From Nostoc foliaceum FACHB-393 (GTDB lineage Bacteria > Cyanobacteriota > Cyanobacteriia > Cyanobacteriales > Nostocaceae): a DNA stretch of 64,000 nucleotides. This document shows positions 59,854 through 64,000 of the stretch, in pieces. The stretch is from positions 96,316 to 160,315 of the forward strand of contig NZ_JACJTD010000015.1 in NCBI RefSeq assembly GCF_014698505.1. Reading direction: 5' to 3'. The first letter of the stretch is position 1. Every line of letters starts with the position of its first letter. Made by a program: the position numbers and the translations under genes. The notes under the pieces are model-generated. The model was not told the DNA's origin. It saw nothing but the letters and a program-made list of their open reading frames with translations, and searched no databases.

Positions 59854-59947
59854 TTAGAGATTGGGGATTGGGGACTAGGAAAGATAAGTATGTAGATTTA
59901 TATCCCCACCAATCTTAAAAGAATTTTTCCCCAGTACCCAGTACCCA

Positions 59948-62900
59948 TTAACATTTGTCATTGTAACCATTGACAGCTAAGGCTTGATTGATCTGGTTTA
60001 ATAGGTCTTCCATTGATATCGATCGCGGTAATATTTGAGTAGCGATCGCACCAACAACAGTTTCTATCGATGCCAAACCATTCTTCTTCTGCTTGTCAAT
60101 TTCCTTATAAGCTACCCCAGACTGGAAACTGGTTTCTGGGCGATTTAATCGCTGATTCAGTACCAAAATTGGTGGTAACTTTAAAGGTGAATCTCCCAAT
60201 GTCTTCAGTGCTTTGAGCACGTCTTTGTGGATAGCGGATTCTCCTAAACAAATTAGCAGTAAGTCAACGCTTTGGTGGCGAATTTGTTGTAACACTTCTG
60301 CCCAACAGGGACTCATCGCTGCTTTGAAACCTGCTGTTTGTAGGTACTGAATTAAAGCTTGGAACCACTCAGACCCCCGTTCAGCAGTTTCACTACTAAT
60401 TGAGCAATTTTTTGCTGTCCGATAACCCTTAACTGGCTTGCGTCTTACCTGGGGAAAATCACGCAGCATTGTTAAATCCACTACCAAAATGTTAGGAGGG
60501 CAGCAAATACCAGAAGCAATTTGCAGTACAGATAGTAAGGCATCTGTTTTCTCAGTGCGACTGCTGTTATCTTTAGCAAATGGTGTTAAGTAAGGAAATA
60601 CAGATAGCCCTGGTATTTTAGAAGCTATTAAGGTAGTTGCAACATCGCAAGTAACCAGTGGTATTGCCGCCAAACGCGAGTGCTGAATTAGTTGTTGCAG
60701 ATACATTTGGGCGGTGGTACTTTCGACATCTAACAAAATGACATCAAATTGCCATACCCGCGCTAAAAGTTCTGCCTGATCTAGGTCATCTACTTCAATC
60801 ACCCGGTGTTCTCTAAGTGAGGGGTGGGGATTGACCGATTCCAACTGGGGATTCACCAACCTGAGAATTCGCAGTGGGGTTTTAGTTGGGATAATAGCGC
60901 TGTTGTTTAACCCTTGCTGCGGAACTGCTTGTGCAGTACATAATTTTTCTAAAACTGGTGCTAATACCTGATGCTCTACTGGCAAGCTTAAGAAACCATC
61001 GGCTCGATTAGCAAATGCTTGTTCCTTTTCGGCTCCCGTCGCTGTCACAATTACAGATATATGACGGGTTGCGGTGTCAGATTTTAGTAAAGTCAGCACA
61101 TCCCAGCCTGATAGCAGGGGTAACAACGGATTCAAAAATATCGCAATTGGTTGCAAGCGCCGAGCTTTTTCGACTGCTTCTGTCCCTGATCGCGCAATCA
61201 CAACCCGATATCCTAAACCTTTGAGTTGTTCGGTCAAGTCTTCAATATATCGGGCTACTGCCTCGACTACCAAGACCAACCGTTGCGAACTAGCAGGATG
61301 ATGTTGTGTGGGGGTGCTAACAGACTGACGAGCTGCTGTGGGGTTTTCCCGTGTCGGTTGGTATCGTGTCTCCTCGTCTTCTCTGATTCCCATATCTGGT
61401 TCAGAAAAGCCTGTTTTTGGAGGACTGGGCGGCAGAAGTAGTGTAAATTGGCTACCTTTTCCTTCACGAGATAAGAAACTGACATCTCCTCCGTGGAGAC
61501 GAGCCAAGGCCCGAGTTAATACCAGCCCCAAACCAGTACCTTCAAATTGGCGGGTGAGGGGATTTTCTAGTTGTTGGAATTTTTGAAAAATTAAGTGTTG
61601 CTGGTGTTCAGGAATGCCAATGCCTGTATCCCAAACTGTAAAGGCAATCCATCCTTCCCAACGACTCACCCGCAGCCCAATTTCGCCAGATATTTCGGTG
61701 AATTTAAAGGCGTTGGAAAGTAGGTGTACTAACATCTGGCGCAAGCGCAGTTCATCTGCCACTATTTGGTCTAAGCCTAGTTCAATGGAAAGGCAGAATT
61801 GGGGAGCAGATGAACGAGCATTTTGTTGAGTTTGGGATGTAGCTTTGGTAGTTTGAGTGTGGATGGCTTTGGCTTCCGATAGGGCGCGATCGCACACAGC
61901 ACTAATTTTTACTGGCGTTAGCGTCAAATCCATTTGTCCCGTTTCCATGCGGGTCAAATCTAAAATGTCGTTAACCACACTCATCAGATGCCGTCCGCTT
62001 TGATGAATCAGTCCGGCATAGCGGGCTTGACGCTCGTTGAGTTCTCCCAACTGCTGATCCACGAGCAAGCGCGATAATCCCAGAACGGCAGTTAGGGGAG
62101 TTTTGAGTTCATGACTAATACAAGCTAAAAACTCGTCTTTCAACCGATTTAGTTGAATTAAATCGGCATTCTTCGCTGCTAGTTCTTTGCAAAGCTGTTG
62201 CTGTTCAGTGACATCAGTAGCTAAAACTAACCACAAATCATTGCTGAGTGCAACCTCAGACTCAGCACTCATAACTTTAAGCTCAGGACTATCTAAGGGA
62301 ATTTTGGCAAACTGCCAGATTCGCTCCTGACCATTTTGCACTTCGACAACGCAGGTACAAGTACCCACCTGACTATCCAAATAGCACCGACTGTATACAG
62401 CATCATTCGATGCTTCTTGCTGAGTCAGTTTTTCTTCACCACCATGCTCATTTTCCCTACCATTGGGATGAACCTTGATTGCTCGTTGGGCGGCATATTC
62501 TGGTTTTTCGGAGCGGTTAGGGACAAGTATTGCTTCCACTTGTTGCCTAACTCCTTCTGGATCTTTCAATGCTCCTAATTGCTGCCACCAGGCGGGATTT
62601 CGTGCTACCACCTCGCCAGTACCAGTTTGCAACATTAAAGGCCAAGGCAGTCTTTCTAGCAACTGTACTAGTGGCTGATGTCCCAACGACTTGGGGTTAT
62701 TTGGCATCTGCATACCAACATCGTACTCATGGCGATGCTCAACAGACGACCCCTGGATGCCTGAGCTTTGTAACCCAGCCATCCGTTCCTTAGCCAACAA
62801 TCGCAACAGACGTGAACTATCTAGCAGCCCCAAATATTGACCATTGGAGTCAATCAGTACCCAATCTAAGTTCTGCTGTTTTTCGGACTGTGGATAACAC

Positions 62901-63463
62901 AAGTGCAAGCTTAATTGCTTTACACGTTCAGAAGCTGATATTGTCTGTATTGGCTCAATTAGACCTTGACCCCAGGTAGTGAGTGATTGCTGTAAATTTA
63001 AATTTTTATCGTCACGATGTGCTAATAATTTTTGGATTAAACGGGCAGAATACAGCAACCCTATGGGGCATTGCTGTTGATTCACTACTACCAAGCGATC
63101 GCACTGCTCTTGCTCAAAAATCTCCAACACCACTGCCAGAGAACTTGTTTGGGGGCAGCTAGGTACGGTTGCCTGAAAGTCATAAAGCGGGTAATCTAGC
63201 ATTAACATAGGGCTTTTGGGGTCATTCTTCCTGTGGAAACCTCCGGCATTTCCATCTGCCAATTGTTGATGGTCTTTTCGCCTGAAGCCATATCCTCTAA
63301 GAAGACTCATATAAGCAACTCTGGTTATTTCAACGCCATTAAAACAACGGGATTTCCCCTCACGGACACTTGCTTGCGGACGAGTGCATTTTTCCCAGAG
63401 GCGACGTTTCTCATTTCTAGCAACTAGCCTCCCCAGTGTCTTACTGGTATTTAAACTCCTCAT
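59948..63463 (-). CDS. Hybrid sensor histidine kinase: CBS pair, PAS-like, HisKA-HATPase, receiver-like domains
   Basis: The frame is 1171 codons. The start may be MLMLDYPLYDFQATVPSC at 63208, since the first 85 codons look non-native. It begins with a CBS pair (about 90-235), followed by a PAS-like region (about 265-420). HisKA has FLACISHELKTPLTAVLG (His near 448), and HATPase has LLSNAFKFTE, WDTGIGIPEHQQHLIF and GTGLGLVLTRAL. The first receiver-like domain has IAIFLNPLLPLLSGWDVL, with Asn where the phosphoacceptor Asp belongs. A second has VILLDVES with Asp. A third, weaker region follows to the end. It likely senses adenosine nucleotides through CBS; soluble, partner unknown. Confidence 0.85.
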   Translation of the reverse strand: MRSLNTSKTLGRLVARNEKRRLWEKCTRPQASVREGKSRCFNGVEITRVAYMSLLRGYGFRRKDHQQLADGNAGGFHRKNDPKSPMLMLDYPLYDFQATVPSCPQTSSLAVVLEIFEQEQCDRLVVVNQQQCPIGLLYSARLIQKLLAHRDDKNLNLQQSLTTWGQGLIEPIQTISASERVKQLSLHLCYPQSEKQQNLDWVLIDSNGQYLGLLDSSRLLRLLAKERMAGLQSSGIQGSSVEHRHEYDVGMQMPNNPKSLGHQPLVQLLERLPWPLMLQTGTGEVVARNPAWWQQLGALKDPEGVRQQVEAILVPNRSEKPEYAAQRAIKVHPNGRENEHGGEEKLTQQEASNDAVYSRCYLDSQVGTCTCVVEVQNGQERIWQFAKIPLDSPELKVMSAESEVALSNDLWLVLATDVTEQQQLCKELAAKNADLIQLNRLKDEFLACISHELKTPLTAVLGLSRLLVDQQLGELNERQARYAGLIHQSGRHLMSVVNDILDLTRMETGQMDLTLTPVKISAVCDRALSEAKAIHTQTTKATSQTQQNARSSAPQFCLSIELGLDQIVADELRLRQMLVHLLSNAFKFTEISGEIGLRVSRWEGWIAFTVWDTGIGIPEHQQHLIFQKFQQLENPLTRQFEGTGLGLVLTRALARLHGGDVSFLSREGKGSQFTLLLPPSPPKTGFSEPDMGIREDEETRYQPTRENPTAARQSVSTPTQHHPASSQRLVLVVEAVARYIEDLTEQLKGLGYRVVIARSGTEAVEKARRLQPIAIFLNPLLPLLSGWDVLTLLKSDTATRHISVIVTATGAEKEQAFANRADGFLSLPVEHQVLAPVLEKLCTAQAVPQQGLNNSAIIPTKTPLRILRLVNPQLESVNPHPSLREHRVIEVDDLDQAELLARVWQFDVILLDVESTTAQMYLQQLIQHSRLAAIPLVTCDVATTLIASKIPGLSVFPYLTPFAKDNSSRTEKTDALLSVLQIASGICCPPNILVVDLTMLRDFPQVRRKPVKGYRTAKNCSISSETAERGSEWFQALIQYLQTAGFKAAMSPCWAEVLQQIRHQSVDLLLICLGESAIHKDVLKALKTLGDSPLKLPPILVLNQRLNRPETSFQSGVAYKEIDKQKKNGLASIETVVGAIATQILPRSISMEDLLNQINQALAVNGYNDKC

Positions 63464-64000
63464 CGATAGCGACAGCTAAAACAATTATGGCCCCAAAGAT
63501 TCGCTTTAGAACCTTGAGGAATTATAATGATTTGGAAAGCGACAAACCTTTAAGTTCGTTTAAGTATCTTATCAAGGAGCAAAATAAAATAATCTATCTA
63601 TTTACATACATAGATATGCAAATAATAAGTTAGCTAGTGTGTCTTGCTATTCCGATAGATACCTCATCATCAAAAACCGCCTAAGTCTTATTACTCAGTT
63701 GCTGCACTCGGTTGTTGAGTGGCTAGCACTATCTGCTAACACAGAGCGTTATTTTGGGTTTTAATCACCAGTTTACTGCACACCCAGTATTACCCTAGCA
63801 ATGTTACCCAAACTTATCAGCCCACGTTTTTTGCTCAGGGTGATCAAGGAGATATATTCAAGAATAAATGTTACAGGACTTACGCAACTGGCACAGAGCG
63901 ATCGCTAATTAATAGTACATAAGTATTATTTAAATCTGATTCCGAAAGCCTTGTATTCGTAATAAAAGTCGGTGTGTTGGAAGCAAAGTATAAAATATTC
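63464..64000. other. Intergenic at window end
   Basis: No convincing gene. AGGACTTACGCA at 63873-63884 matches the terminal repeat of MITE-B and may begin another copy, but the other end is not in the window. One HIP1-like site lies near 63898. Confidence 0.4.

Overview
The window looks like chromosomal DNA of a filamentous, Nostoc-like cyanobacterium (order Nostocales). It carries photosystem I subunit PsaK, the aerobic Mg-protoporphyrin ester cyclase AcsF, a heme oxygenase, a cyanobacterial-type glycerate kinase, Ycf20, an SLH/OprB porin and a red-chlorophyll-catabolite-reductase-like protein. It is rich in HIP1 octamers (GCGATCGC), has heptanucleotide short tandem repeats (STRR) between genes, and has several MITE-like families, all typical of that group.

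Layout. 1-3 kb: 5' part of topA, a small conserved gene with a decayed DUF6745 partner, and tRNA-Phe. 3-8 kb: a zinc-uptake locus (znuA-znuC-znuB) divergent from an outer-membrane porin, with a Zur/Fur-like box between them. 8-12.5 kb: an RqcH/NFACT protein, a GT4 glycosyltransferase and an RNA-binding-protein remnant. 13-18.8 kb: a compact specialised-metabolism cluster: MATE exporter; a 1216-residue fusion of a histidine/serine-decarboxylase-like PLP enzyme, an adenylation domain, a carrier domain and a GNAT-like C-terminal domain; and aspartate 1-decarboxylase (PanD). This architecture resembles insect Ebony (A-T-amine-selecting domain) fused to its amine-producing enzyme, with PanD supplying beta-alanine; I infer a beta-alanyl-amine (carcinine-like) product. 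19-23 kb: a decayed ISKra4-like element and an 811-residue stalk-like protein with 31-residue repeats. 24-28 kb: psaK, then a second Zur-box operon with a degenerate COG0523-like P-loop protein and two metallophosphoesterase-like proteins, and DUF3891. 28-33 kb: Mn catalase and the hemN / heme oxygenase / acsF tetrapyrrole module. 33-47.6 kb: a CBM20-SGNH-DUF1796 protein, acyl-CoA synthetase, CorA, a kinase-like TPR protein with altered catalytic motifs, aspartate kinase, and an RCCR-like / nitrilase / aldehyde dehydrogenase run.

47.6-53.7 kb is an accessory, decaying stretch: three copies of one MITE in about 5 kb, a nine-unit 21-bp tandem array, an aroA pseudogene with a large internal deletion, a nuclease gene and a PIN-toxin gene each broken by one in-frame TAA, and a small gene frameshifted at a T7 tract. 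It also holds hisS and a Uma2 nuclease. 53.7-64 kb: a TIR-coiled coil-GUN4 fusion protein, glycerate kinase, Ycf20, a membrane-anchored unknown, a GT39 glycosyltransferase and a CBS-PAS-hybrid histidine kinase with receiver domains.

Most functional calls rest on motifs and remembered family features; no database search was run. Substrates of the fusion enzyme, the Zur boxes and the MITE classifications are inferences.
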